NCBI RefSeq assembly: GCF_016019885.1
Contig: NZ_JAEANY010000002.1
Span: forward strand, 620,001-684,000
Source: Aurantiacibacter sediminis
Lineage (GTDB): Bacteria > Pseudomonadota > Alphaproteobacteria > Sphingomonadales > Sphingomonadaceae
Reading direction: 5' to 3'
Length of the DNA: 64,000 bases
A program made the position numbers and the translations under genes. Positions 18,241 to 28,914 of this stretch are shown one piece after another. How positions within the stretch are numbered: the first letter of the stretch is position 1; each line of letters opens with the position of its first letter. The notes under the pieces were generated by a model. It was not told where the DNA came from, did not search any database, and saw nothing but the letters and a program-made list of their open reading frames with translations.

Positions 18241-18260
18241 CTTTTGCGCAGCCTTAACGG

Positions 18261-19004
18261 TCACAGCGCTTCATCCAGCACGCGGGAGAAACAGGCGATC
18301 TTGACGCGCTTTGCCCCCGCTCGCCTCAAAACTGATACACACGCATTCGTGGTTTCTCCGCTGGTGAGTACGTCGTCTACGAGCAGCACATTCGCGCCTT
18401 TGAGCAGGTCCGTCCGCTTCGGATGCGGCGATATCGCCCCCTGCAAAGCACGCGCGCGCTCCCTTTTGCCCAAGCCGCCTAGGCTGGGTGTGGGTTTCGT
18501 GCGCACCAGACCGTCGACCACCAGTTCGACGTTCTCGGCTTTTGCTAATTCGCGGGCCAGCAGAGCAGACTGATTGAAACCGCGGCTCCACAATCGTAAC
18601 CGGTGAAGCGGAACCGGGACCGCAAGCCACTCGCCTTCGAGCCCTGCCAACCGTGCCCGAATCATCCCGGCGAGCATTGGCGCGAGAGCGATTTTGCGAC
18701 CGTGCTTGAAGCTCAACACCAGCTTCCGCGAGGTATCGTTGTAGATCGTGCCCGTAGCGATGCCGTCATGCTTTGGCGGGTCTTGCATGCAAGCGGCACA
18801 GGTCATTCCCTCATGCGTGTCGTCACCAAGAGGGCGCTGGCAGGATGTGCAGCTTGGCTCTCTCGGAAGAGCGAGGGTTTCCCAGCAGGACAGACAGAGG
18901 CCGCTCTGCTCGCCCAGCCCATCTCCGCAAAGCGGGCAGCGCGGTGGATAAACCAGGTCCACCAATGGCGCGAAAGCTTCGGAGATCGTTCGGGAAAGCG
19001 ACAT
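18261..19004 (-). CDS. ComF family phosphoribosyltransferase-like protein
   Basis: A 247-residue ComF-type protein. The N-terminal half holds zinc-binding cysteine pairs (YPPRCPLCGDG, LCLSCWETL, CTSCQRPLGD, CAACMQDPP), and the C-terminal half a type I PRTase fold with the PRPP-loop-like LLVDDVLTSGETTNACVSVL and the ComF signature WSRGFNQSALLARELAK. In naturally competent bacteria ComF is needed for DNA uptake; in others its role is unclear. ATG 19004 (MSLSRTISEAF) is preferred because longer starts would overlap the divergent methyltransferase gene, but no strong Shine-Dalgarno is visible. Confidence 0.9.
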   Translation of the reverse strand: MSLSRTISEAFAPLVDLVYPPRCPLCGDGLGEQSGLCLSCWETLALPREPSCTSCQRPLGDDTHEGMTCAACMQDPPKHDGIATGTIYNDTSRKLVLSFKHGRKIALAPMLAGMIRARLAGLEGEWLAVPVPLHRLRLWSRGFNQSALLARELAKAENVELVVDGLVRTKPTPSLGGLGKRERARALQGAISPHPKRTDLLKGANVLLVDDVLTSGETTNACVSVLRRAGAKRVKIACFSRVLDEAL

Positions 19005-19045
19005 TGGGACTATGCTGCATGGGAGCGCGACTGTAGGCAAGCGGC

Positions 19046-19795
19046 ATGTCGACCGTGCCGCCACAGATCTTCAGCAAGCCCCGCAAATTCGCGCGCACCA
19101 AGCGCGCAGACATCATGCTGAAGCGCTGCGAGAGTGCGCTGTTCCTGCTTGAACACATGGCGGAGGACGTTCACGAACGGCTCGGGTTCGTCCGCTTTGA
19201 AGGGACTGAGGTGCTTCTTGAAGGCTTTGGCAGCCATCTGCTGGAAGAAGCGAGCTGGGAGCGTTCGATGAGCTTTGCGCGCACCGGATGGCAGGACTTC
19301 GACAAGCCAGTCGACCAGATGTCAGGGTCTTTCGATCTGGTCGCCAGCATCAACAGTCTCGACACCGTCAATGACCTGCCCGGCGCTCTGATCCAGATGC
19401 GTGAGCTTCTGAAGCCCGGCGGCATGGCGGTCGCCTGCTTCATCGGCGGGATGAGCTTGCCGAAGCTGCGCCGCGCCATGCTGGCAGCTGAGCCGGACAA
19501 GCCTGCAGCGCGCATGCATCCGCTGATCGATCCGCGTTCGTGCCCGCAGCTGCTCTCGCGCGCCGGTTGGGCCGATCCGGTGGTCGACAGCTACCAGCTC
19601 ACCGTTCGATATTCCGCCATGCGCACGCTGGTGCAGGACCTGCGCGGTATGGCGATGACCGGTGTCCTCGCTTCAAACCCGCCTCCCTTAAGCCGAGCCG
19701 GTGCTAAGCGCGCAGCAGAGGCCTTTGCCGCCATGGCGGATGACGATGGCAAGGTGAGCGAGACGTTTGAGATCGTCACGCTAACCGGGCGAAGG

Positions 19796-19813
<18 letters not shown>
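19046..19813 (+). CDS. NDUFAF5/BioC-like methyltransferase-fold protein
   Basis: A 255-residue protein beginning PPQIFSKPRKFARTKRA, the basic start typical of the alphaproteobacterial homologues of the complex I assembly factor NDUFAF5. The later Rossmann elements are recognisable (FDLVASINSLDTVNDLPGAL and LLKPGGMAVACFIGG). The SAM-binding glycine motif I is degenerate: VLLEGFGSHLLEE replaces the usual LDxGxGxG. In human NDUFAF5 the enzyme is reported to hydroxylate an arginine of NDUFS7 and not to methylate, so a non-methyltransferase role would fit. It is divergent from comF; its stop overlaps the convergent ppdK end. Confidence 0.7.
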
Positions 19814-22465
<2,652 letters not shown>

Positions 22466-22589
22466 TGATGACCTGTCCCTTTGGTGGAACACAGATCAGG
22501 TTTGTAAGCATGCGCCCGATCTGCTTCAAATTATTGTTGTCACAGCATTATATGGCGAGAACCCATAGGAAATGCGTGGACTTTGCGAA

Positions 22590-25151
22590 TTAGCTCTCGA
22601 TCTTCGAGAAGTCGGCGACATTGTGCACTGCAGCACGGAAACGCGCAAGCAGCCCGAGGCGAGACTTTCGTTTGACCTCGTCCTCATCATTCACCGTCAC
22701 CTCCTCGAAAAACGCATCGATGGGCGCGCGCAAGGAGGCAAGAGCAGACATGGCCGCGGCAAAGTCTTCCTCGGCGATGGCCATCTCGGCCTGCGGTTCC
22801 GCCGTCTTGAGCGCGTCGATCAACGCCTTTTCGGCAGGCTCGGGCATGTAGGAAAGAGCGGAGACTTGCGCGGCATAGACCCCGCGCATCTCGGGGTCGT
22901 CGACATTCTCGAGCGGGTCTTCATCGCCGGTAAGCGCAAGATCGTCATTCCGGCGAAGGCCGGAATCCATACCCGCATCAGCGCTCCCATCAGACTGGAC
23001 CCCGGCCTGCGCCGGGGTGACGGGGTAATTTTCCTTCCTGAGGATATTCGCAGCGCGCTTGTACCCGGCGAGTAGGTTTGTGCCGTTGTCGGTTTCGACG
23101 AAGGCCTGGAGCGCATGCACACGGGCGAGCAGGCGAACGAGATCGTCCTCCTCGCCGAGCGCGAATACGGCGTCGATCAGGTCGTGGCGGACGCCCGCTT
23201 CGCGTTGCTGGACTTTGAGGCGGTCGGCGAAGAAGTCTAGGCTGGTCGATGCGAAATCATTAAATAGAACTAGCTCTGTTCTATGAACCCGGTTCAGACT
23301 GTCGAGCCAAAGATAGCCATCGGATTCACTGTGGACGTCGAGATCGATGAGCCACAACTTCTTGCAGGCAGGAGGTGGTGACAACGGATCGCCTTCCCAG
23401 ACAGGGGAGTGATTGAGGTACTTCGTGCGCGAGCCATCGTCGGATAAAAAGTCTTCCCAACCGAAAACGAACGCTGAGTATCGATCTTCCGATGCCCAGC
23501 TGGCGATCAAATCTAAATAATAGGATTGGATCAATCCGCCCAACCTAATCCGAAGGTTGTTCTCTTGGATTAGCGCTAGTGTTCCCAGGGACGCTCTGCG
23601 TAGAGCAAACGGGTCTTTCGATCCGGTGGGTCTTTCACCAATCGCGAAAAATCCGAACAGCGTATCCAGCTTATCTGCCAGCGACACCGCAACCGTCACC
23701 GGAGCAGTCGGCACATCATCGCCCTGCCCCACGGGCTTGTAGTGATCGCGGATCGCGTCGGCGACTTCGTCCGGCAGGCCCTCGGCGCGGGCGTAATAGC
23801 CGCCCATCAGGCCTTGCAACTCGGGGAATTCGCCGACCATTTCGGTGACGAGATCGGCCTTGGCGAGACGCGCGGCCTGTTCCGCGAGATCGGCCAAACT
23901 CCCCTCCCGCTCGCGGGAGGGGTTGGGGGTGGGCATGGGCGCATCAGCGCCCACCCCGCTGCGGCTAGGCTCCTGCGTCGCCAAGTCTCGCTCCCCTCCC
24001 GCAGGCGGGAAGGGCTGGTCAGCGACAATCCCCTCTTCAACCAGCCAGCGCGCTAGCTTCGCCACACGCTCAACCTTATCGGCAACCGTGCCGAGCTTTT
24101 CGTGGAAGGTAATCCGCTTCAGACCCTCGGCGTGCTCCTCCAGCGTCTTCTTCCGATCCACATCCCAGAAGAACCGCGCATCGCTCAGCCGGGCAGCGAG
24201 CACCTTGCGGTTGCCATCGACCACCACTGCCGGGTCGGCGGCTTCGATATTGGCGGTGCAGATGAAGGCGTTGGCGAGTTTGCCGTCCTTGCTCTCGCAC
24301 ACAAAATATTTCTGGTTCACGCGCGCGGTGAGCTGGATTGTTTCGGGAGGTACTTCGAGGAAATCATCCTCGAACCGGCCGAGCAGCGGCACGGGCCATT
24401 CGGTGAGGCCGGCGTTTTCGATGACGAGACCTTCATCCTCGACCAGCGTCAGGCCTGCTTCGGAAGCGACCTGCTGCGCACCGTCGCGGATCAGCGTCGC
24501 ACGCTCTTCGTGATCGACGATCACGTGTGCGGCGCGCAGTTTCATCGCGTAATCGTCGGCATTGCCAATGGTGATATCGCCTGAATGATGGAAGCGATGG
24601 CCCAGCGTCACCGCGCCGCTCGTCACACCATGCACTTCGCATTCAACCACTTCGTCACCCAGCAGCGCGACGATGCCAGACAGCGGGCGCACCCAGCGCA
24701 GGCTTTCTGTGGTTCGTGAAGCCTCGCCCCAGCGCATCGACTTGGGCCAGGAAAAATCGCGGATGATCGCGGGGATCGCGGCGGCGAGCAGCTCGCCCAT
24801 CCTTTTGCCCGGGACATTCTTCACCGCAAAATAGGTCTCGCGGCCCTTTACGTCGCGCACGTCGAGATCGTCGCGCGTCACGCCGTTCTTGCGGCAGAAG
24901 CCGTCCACTGCCTGATCGGGTGCGCCGACGGGCGGGCCCTTGGCCTCTTCGCTGACGGCTTCGGTCGCTTCCGGCAGGTCGCGCGCAATCAGAGCGAGGC
25001 GGCGCGGAGTGGACCAAACGGTAAGATCACCCACGGACACGCCAGCGGCATCCATCTCACGGCGGAAGAGCTTTTCCAGTTCGCTGCGGGCACCGGCCTG
25101 CATGCGAGCGGGGATTTCTTCGGAGCGGAGTTCGAGGAGGAAATTAGACAT
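22590..25151 (-). CDS. glyS: Glycyl-tRNA synthetase beta subunit carrying in-frame repeat insertions
   Basis: An 853-residue beta subunit of tetrameric glycyl-tRNA synthetase, clearly longer than usual (about 690-750). It starts MSNFLLELRSEEIPARMQ and retains the HD-like and anticodon-binding parts (EMVGEFPELQGLMGGYYA, SLADKLDTLFGFFAIG, KDPFALRRASLG, DFFADRLKVQQREAGVRHDL). Three stretches look inserted: residues about 379-418 (encoded by a C-rich palindromic repeat), about 520-640 (a noticeably AT-richer stretch) and about 710-737 (a REP-like double hairpin). None interrupts the recognised motifs and the frame stays open, so the gene is probably functional. It follows glyQ across a 105-bp gap containing another inverted repeat. 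Confidence 0.93.
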   Translation of the reverse strand: MSNFLLELRSEEIPARMQAGARSELEKLFRREMDAAGVSVGDLTVWSTPRRLALIARDLPEATEAVSEEAKGPPVGAPDQAVDGFCRKNGVTRDDLDVRDVKGRETYFAVKNVPGKRMGELLAAAIPAIIRDFSWPKSMRWGEASRTTESLRWVRPLSGIVALLGDEVVECEVHGVTSGAVTLGHRFHHSGDITIGNADDYAMKLRAAHVIVDHEERATLIRDGAQQVASEAGLTLVEDEGLVIENAGLTEWPVPLLGRFEDDFLEVPPETIQLTARVNQKYFVCESKDGKLANAFICTANIEAADPAVVVDGNRKVLAARLSDARFFWDVDRKKTLEEHAEGLKRITFHEKLGTVADKVERVAKLARWLVEEGIVADQPFPPAGGERDLATQEPSRSGVGADAPMPTPNPSREREGSLADLAEQAARLAKADLVTEMVGEFPELQGLMGGYYARAEGLPDEVADAIRDHYKPVGQGDDVPTAPVTVAVSLADKLDTLFGFFAIGERPTGSKDPFALRRASLGTLALIQENNLRIRLGGLIQSYYLDLIASWASEDRYSAFVFGWEDFLSDDGSRTKYLNHSPVWEGDPLSPPPACKKLWLIDLDVHSESDGYLWLDSLNRVHRTELVLFNDFASTSLDFFADRLKVQQREAGVRHDLIDAVFALGEEDDLVRLLARVHALQAFVETDNGTNLLAGYKRAANILRKENYPVTPAQAGVQSDGSADAGMDSGLRRNDDLALTGDEDPLENVDDPEMRGVYAAQVSALSYMPEPAEKALIDALKTAEPQAEMAIAEEDFAAAMSALASLRAPIDAFFEEVTVNDEDEVKRKSRLGLLARFRAAVHNVADFSKIES
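22943..23022. repeat. REP/BIME-like double palindrome inside glyS
   Basis: Two hairpin units face each other: 22943-22968 (ATTCCGGC GAA GGCCGGAAT core, beginning CGTCATTCC) and 22997-23022 (GACCCCGGC / GCCGGGGT core, ending GGTGACG). This layout is that of the common alphaproteobacterial 'CGTCAT..GTGACG' repeats, normally found between genes. Here it is translated in glyS as roughly residues 710-737 (TPAQAGVQ ... SGLRRNDD), peptide signatures typical of translated copies of this repeat. Confidence 0.85.
23899..24016. repeat. C-rich palindromic repeat inside glyS
   Basis: The outer units CCCCTCCCGC-TCGCGGGAGGGG (23901-23922) and CTCCCCTCCCGCAGGCGGGA (23991-24010) flank a G-rich GGTTGGGGGTGGGC and its partial complement GCCCACCCC. 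It is translated in frame as about residues 379-418 of GlyS (ATQEPSRSG ... TPNPSREREGSLAD). It is a different repeat family from the one at 22943. Confidence 0.8.
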
Positions 25152-25164
25152 GCGCCACTCCTCT

Positions 25165-25243
25165 CGTCATCCCAGCGAAAGCTGGGATCTGGTCGTGGCT
25201 TGGCGCTAGCGCGGTAGAGATCCCAGCTTTCGCTGGGATGACG
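25165..25243. repeat. 26-bp perfect inverted repeat between glyQ and glyS
   Basis: Arms 25165-25190 (begins CGTCATCCCAGCGAAAGCTG) and 25218-25243 are exact reverse complements, separated by 27 bases. Each arm is itself palindromic (ATCCCAGC GAA GCTGGGAT). The CGTCAT..GATGACG termini match the element inside glyS, so it is an intergenic member of the same family. When transcribed from glyQ it would form one long stem that may set the glyQ:glyS ratio. Confidence 0.9.
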
Positions 25244-25256
25244 GATTGGGTGGTAA

Positions 25257-26168
25257 TCATAGCGACCACTCCGGGAATTTCTGTTGCCATTTCGGGGTCA
25301 TCAGCTCGGCATATTTCTCGCAGGAGCCGCGGGCGAGGTCACGGACGCGGGCCATGTAGCTGGCGCGTTCCTGCACGCTGATGACGCCGCGCGCCTGCAG
25401 CAGGTTGAACAAATGGCTCGCTTCTACCGCCTGCTCGTAAGCGGCGATGGGCACATCGTTGTCGAGCGCGTTGCGGCACTCGGCCTCGGCCTTGTTGAAC
25501 AGGTCGAACAGAGCATCGGTCTCGGCGACTTCGAAGTTCCACTTCGACATCTGCTTTTCGTTTTCGAGGAAGACTTCGCCGTAGGAGACGCCCTGCCCGT
25601 TGAAGTCCAAGTCAAACACATTGTCGACGCCCTGGATATACATGGCGAGGCGCTCCAGCCCGTAGGTAAGCTCGCCTGCGACAGGTTTGCAGTCGAAGCC
25701 GCCCATCTGCTGGAAATAGGTGAACTGGGTGACTTCCATCCCGTCGCACCAGACTTCCCAGCCGAGGCCCCACGCGCCAAGCGTCGGGCTTTCCCAATCG
25801 TCCTCTACAAAACGGATGTCGTGCTTGAGCGGATCGATACCGATCACTTCGAGGCTTCTGAGATACAGCTCCTGAATGTCCGGCGGGCTCGGCTTCAGGA
25901 TGACCTGATACTGGTAATAATGCTGCAGTCGGTTGGGGTTCTCGCCATAGCGGCCATCGGTCGGGCGGCGGCAGGGCTGTACGAATGCGGCGTTCCACGG
26001 CTCCGGCCCCAACGCGCGCAGCGTAGTCGCGGTGTGGAATGTGCCAGCGCCCATGCGCATGTCATAGGGCTGCAGGATGAGGCAGCCATTGGCGCTCCAG
26101 AAATCATGAAGCGCAAGGATCATATCCTGGAAAGATTTTTGCGGATTTCGAGCCGTGTTTTGGGTCAT
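25257..26168 (-). CDS. glyQ: Glycyl-tRNA synthetase alpha subunit
   Basis: A 303-residue class II synthetase alpha subunit that holds the glycine and ATP site of the alpha2-beta2 enzyme. Motifs: [65 protein letters not shown] (read as shorter blocks), [33 protein letters not shown] and [15 protein letters not shown] 26168 is chosen over 26228 since family members begin just before the SFQDMI segment; no clear Shine-Dalgarno distinguishes them. It is followed by glyS. Confidence 0.95.
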   Translation of the reverse strand: MTQNTARNPQKSFQDMILALHDFWSANGCLILQPYDMRMGAGTFHTATTLRALGPEPWNAAFVQPCRRPTDGRYGENPNRLQHYYQYQVILKPSPPDIQELYLRSLEVIGIDPLKHDIRFVEDDWESPTLGAWGLGWEVWCDGMEVTQFTYFQQMGGFDCKPVAGELTYGLERLAMYIQGVDNVFDLDFNGQGVSYGEVFLENEKQMSKWNFEVAETDALFDLFNKAEAECRNALDNDVPIAAYEQAVEASHLFNLLQARGVISVQERASYMARVRDLARGSCEKYAELMTPKWQQKFPEWSL

Positions 26169-26274
26169 TTCGCAGGCGCAATGGCTCAACCCTCGCGCGG
26201 GGTCAATGCCGCCCGTGCTGTCGGCCATCGGAACTGCTTGACACTGCGAGCTTTTGGCCTCTCAAATAGGCCGC

Positions 26275-27255
26275 ATGACCGGCAAAATCCTTCGCACCGC
26301 CTTCCTCGCTCCCCTCGCCTTCCTCGCCGCCCAGCCGGTGTCCGCGCAAGTCGGCGCGAGCGACCTGGCGGAGGACTATCGCTTCAATCAGGATTATGCG
26401 CCCGATCCGGCGATCTGGGCGATCCGCGATGAAGACACGACGATCTACATGCTCGGCACCATCCACGCCCTGCCCCGCGGTTTTCGCTGGCGCAGCCCGC
26501 TGATCAACCAGATCATCGAAGAGTCGGATGTGCTGGTGCTGGAAGACAGCGAATACGCGCCAAATCCCGACGCGCTCAATGTCGATGTGAAAATCACCGG
26601 GCGCACCGATCGCCGCAGGCCGACTTCGGCCCAACTGACGCCAGAGGCGCGGCCGCATTGGCGTGATCTGATCGGCCGCACGGTACTGCCATTCGAAGTG
26701 ATGGATTCGATGCCCGTCATGCTGGCGCTGCTGACGCTGGGCTCGACCGGCGACACAGACGAGCGGGGCGTTTCCTATACCGAGTTCGGCGTGGAGCCGG
26801 CGCTGGAGCGCGAATTCCTCTCCCGCCAGCGCCCGATCGAGACGATCGAGGATTCAGGCGAAGTCATGTATAGCCTGCTGCGCCTGGACAATGCGGAGGT
26901 CATGGCCGATCTCTCGCGCATGCTGGTCGAGTGGTCTGGCAAGGAAACAGGCTATTTCTACTCCGCAGACTGGGAAGAGCGCGTTGGCGACGAATATTGG
27001 GCGGCAGAGCACGCCTGGGCGCGCGGGGAGGTCGCGGAAGAGTTCAGCATCGGCATCGGAAACGGGCTGATAGGCCAATCGATCGATGCGATGCTGCTCG
27101 ACAGGCGCAATACGGAATGGGCGCAGTGGCTGCAGGAACGGCTTGAAGAGCCGGGCACCACGCTTGTCGCTGTCGGCGCCGGCCATTTCGAAGGCGATGT
27201 GTCGGTGCTGGTGAAGCTGGCCGAACGCGGCATCGACTATGAACGCGTGAATTGA
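26275..27255 (+). CDS. TraB/GumN family protein, copy 1
   Basis: A 326-residue protein with a signal peptide (MTGKILRTAFLAPLAFLAAQPVSAQ). It belongs to the TraB/GumN group, related to eukaryotic Tiki metalloproteases that use two GxxH motifs. Both are intact: G61-T-I-H64 in TIYMLGTIHALP and G301-A-G-H304 in VAVGAGHFEGD. The middle holds E/D-rich helices and the family segment LDRRNTEWAQWLQE. Predicted periplasmic. It is divergent from glyQ and its stop overlaps the start of copy 2 (TGATG). ATG 26275 is used because the signal peptide begins there. Confidence 0.87.
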   Translation: MTGKILRTAFLAPLAFLAAQPVSAQVGASDLAEDYRFNQDYAPDPAIWAIRDEDTTIYMLGTIHALPRGFRWRSPLINQIIEESDVLVLEDSEYAPNPDALNVDVKITGRTDRRRPTSAQLTPEARPHWRDLIGRTVLPFEVMDSMPVMLALLTLGSTGDTDERGVSYTEFGVEPALEREFLSRQRPIETIEDSGEVMYSLLRLDNAEVMADLSRMLVEWSGKETGYFYSADWEERVGDEYWAAEHAWARGEVAEEFSIGIGNGLIGQSIDAMLLDRRNTEWAQWLQERLEEPGTTLVAVGAGHFEGDVSVLVKLAERGIDYERVN

Positions 27256-28139
27256 TGCGCGCTTTCGCGTCCTGCCTTTCATTCGCAGCGCTGGCTCTCG
27301 CGTTTCCTGCCGCTTCCCAAGAGAGCGCGGACATTCCTCCGACATCGCCGCCACGTTGGGAGGTGAGCCATGAAGGCACGACGATCTACATTTTCGGTAC
27401 GGTAGCTTTGTTACCGCAAGGGATGGATTGGCAGACGCCGCTCGTGTCCGAAGCATTCCGAAAAGCAGACGAATTGGTCCTGGAACTGCGCACTCCAAGC
27501 CCTGTTGAAGCCGCGCTTGCCGCGCAGGAACACACCGAATTGGCATCCGGCCAGACGCTTACCGCAATATTGCCGGAGGATGTGCGTAGCGATTTCGAAA
27601 TGTGGGTGCGGGAACGCAGTTACGTTCTATCGGATTTCGAGCAATTCCAACCCTGGTTCGCGTCACTACTGGTGAGCGGGCTGTCCAGCCAAGACAGCGA
27701 ATTGCGCTTTGAAAACCAACCGGATGCCGTCTTCACCGAGTTGGCGGAAGAACGCGAATTGCCGATTACCTCTCTCGAGACCATCGGAGAGCAATATGCC
27801 GTTTTTTCTGGCCTCAGCATGGAAGAGCAAGTTGCGGAACTGCGCACCGCCCTCGCCCTTCGGGACGACACAGCCGAGCTTACCTTCGCCATGGTTGAGG
27901 CATGGAGCGTGGGCGATATGGATCGGTTGGATGCAATCATGCGGAGCCGTCCCTACTCACCGGTCCTGTGGGACCGTCTGATGACATCGCGAAGCGCGCG
28001 CTGGGGCGAGTGGGTGCTGTCGCGACTCGATTCGCCCGGAACGGTCTTCATGGTGGTTACCGCAGGTCATTTGGCGGGAACCGATTCGCTGGTTTCCAGC
28101 CTCGAAACAGCTGACGCGCCGATCAGCCAAATCCAGTAA
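27255..28139 (+). CDS. TraB/GumN family protein, copy 2, with degenerate metal motifs
   Basis: A 294-residue secreted homologue (signal peptide to about AAS|QES). It aligns by eye with the other copies (TTIYIFGTVALLPQGMDWQTP, FEQFQPWFASLL, RSARWGEWVLSRLDSPGTVF). Both GxxH motifs are altered: G48-T-V-A51 lacks the histidine and T269-A-G-H272 lacks the glycine. If the Tiki-type mechanism applies, it would be catalytically inactive, perhaps a regulatory or substrate-binding partner of copy 1, with which it is translationally coupled by TGATG. Confidence 0.85.
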   Translation: MRAFASCLSFAALALAFPAASQESADIPPTSPPRWEVSHEGTTIYIFGTVALLPQGMDWQTPLVSEAFRKADELVLELRTPSPVEAALAAQEHTELASGQTLTAILPEDVRSDFEMWVRERSYVLSDFEQFQPWFASLLVSGLSSQDSELRFENQPDAVFTELAEERELPITSLETIGEQYAVFSGLSMEEQVAELRTALALRDDTAELTFAMVEAWSVGDMDRLDAIMRSRPYSPVLWDRLMTSRSARWGEWVLSRLDSPGTVFMVVTAGHLAGTDSLVSSLETADAPISQIQ

Positions 28140-28192
28140 AGCTCTGAAAAGTCGCGATTCTCGCGGCCAATAGTCGTGTCTCCATTTCTTTT

Positions 28193-28250
28193 TGTCAGGT
28201 CATGTTGACATAGGAAAAATCGTACGACATAAAGTAATGGCAACCTGACA
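28193..28250 (+). promoter_or_regulatory. Candidate promoter and operator of the urcA gene
   Basis: TTGACA at 28205-28210 and CATAAA at 28228-28233 are spaced by 17 bp, a plausible sigma70-type promoter. They sit between an 8-bp inverted repeat, TGTCAGGT 28193-28200 and ACCTGACA 28243-28250, which brackets the promoter and could be a repressor site. The urcA ATG is about 60 bp downstream. Confidence 0.4.
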
Positions 28251-28298
28251 TACAGGAAGGTTGACGAGACAAATCGCTAAGACAACAGGACACAGACA

Positions 28299-28628
28299 AT
28301 GCGCAAAACCCTCATTGCATTCGCCACCGCCGCCACCCTGATTGCAGTCCCCGCTGCAGCCCAGACTAGCGACGACACCGTTACAATTACGGTCGAAACC
28401 TCCGATCTCGACCTGACCACCGTAGCTGGCCAGGATCGCCTCGAAAGCCGCATCGACACTTCGATCGAGCGTGCATGCCGCAGCGGTGGCCGCGATCTCG
28501 CATCGCGACGCGCTGAAGCAGCCTGCCGCAATACTTTCCACAATGCCTTCGCACCGCAGGTCGAGCTGGCCATCGCTGAAGCCGGCTCCGAAAACTACGT
28601 CGCGCTGGAATTTGCCATTAAGGTCTGA
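28299..28628 (+). CDS. UrcA family protein
   Basis: A 109-residue exported protein (signal peptide MRKTLIAFATAATLIAVPAAAQ) of the UrcA family, frequent in sphingomonads and caulobacters and of unknown function. The mature part has the family pattern: beta-type VTVETSDLDLTTVAGQDRLESRI, then a disulfide-capable pair in IERACRSGG and AACRNTFHNAFAPQV. It has its own candidate promoter. It separates TraB/GumN copies 2 and 3 together with the membrane/XRE cassette. Confidence 0.83.
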   Translation: MRKTLIAFATAATLIAVPAAAQTSDDTVTITVETSDLDLTTVAGQDRLESRIDTSIERACRSGGRDLASRRAEAACRNTFHNAFAPQVELAIAEAGSENYVALEFAIKV

Positions 28629-28734
28629 CGACCCTCCGCAGCGGGATGGCACCACCCCCAAAAGGCTTCCCCCCCGGCCTTACGGTGCCGTCCCCCGCGG
28701 ACCCATCCTCAAACACGTTAGACGGGACTGTGAC

Positions 28735-28887
28735 ATGACTTTCGAAATCACCAAGCGCCATATCCCTAGAACCATTGCCGCTATCGCCCTGCTGTTCTTC
28801 GCCGGATATGGTGTGGGCAATATCGGCGCGAAGCTGGTCAATCACTTGTCCGCCGAAGCCGCTCCGCAAACGATCATCGTGCAATAA
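28735..28887 (+). CDS. Small single-pass membrane peptide
   Basis: A 50-residue peptide, MTFEITKRHIPRTI at the N-terminus, then one hydrophobic helix (AAIALLFFAGYGVGNIGAKLV) and a short tail. It lies about 27 bp before the next membrane protein, and the four genes 28735-29967 run without large gaps, so they are probably one operon. The hypothesis that it is real rests on its position, the basic N-terminus plus transmembrane helix and the absence of a better frame. Function unknown. Confidence 0.55.
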   Translation: MTFEITKRHIPRTIAAIALLFFAGYGVGNIGAKLVNHLSAEAAPQTIIVQ

Positions 28888-28914
28888 TCGTCAAATACTC
28901 GGGACTTGATAATC

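Noticed and set aside
18060-18245. 4.5S SRP RNA, tmRNA or RNase P RNA as the identity of the small RNA
   Set aside because: The conserved cores of these RNAs (for example the SRP GGAAGGxAGCAGCC core) are not present.
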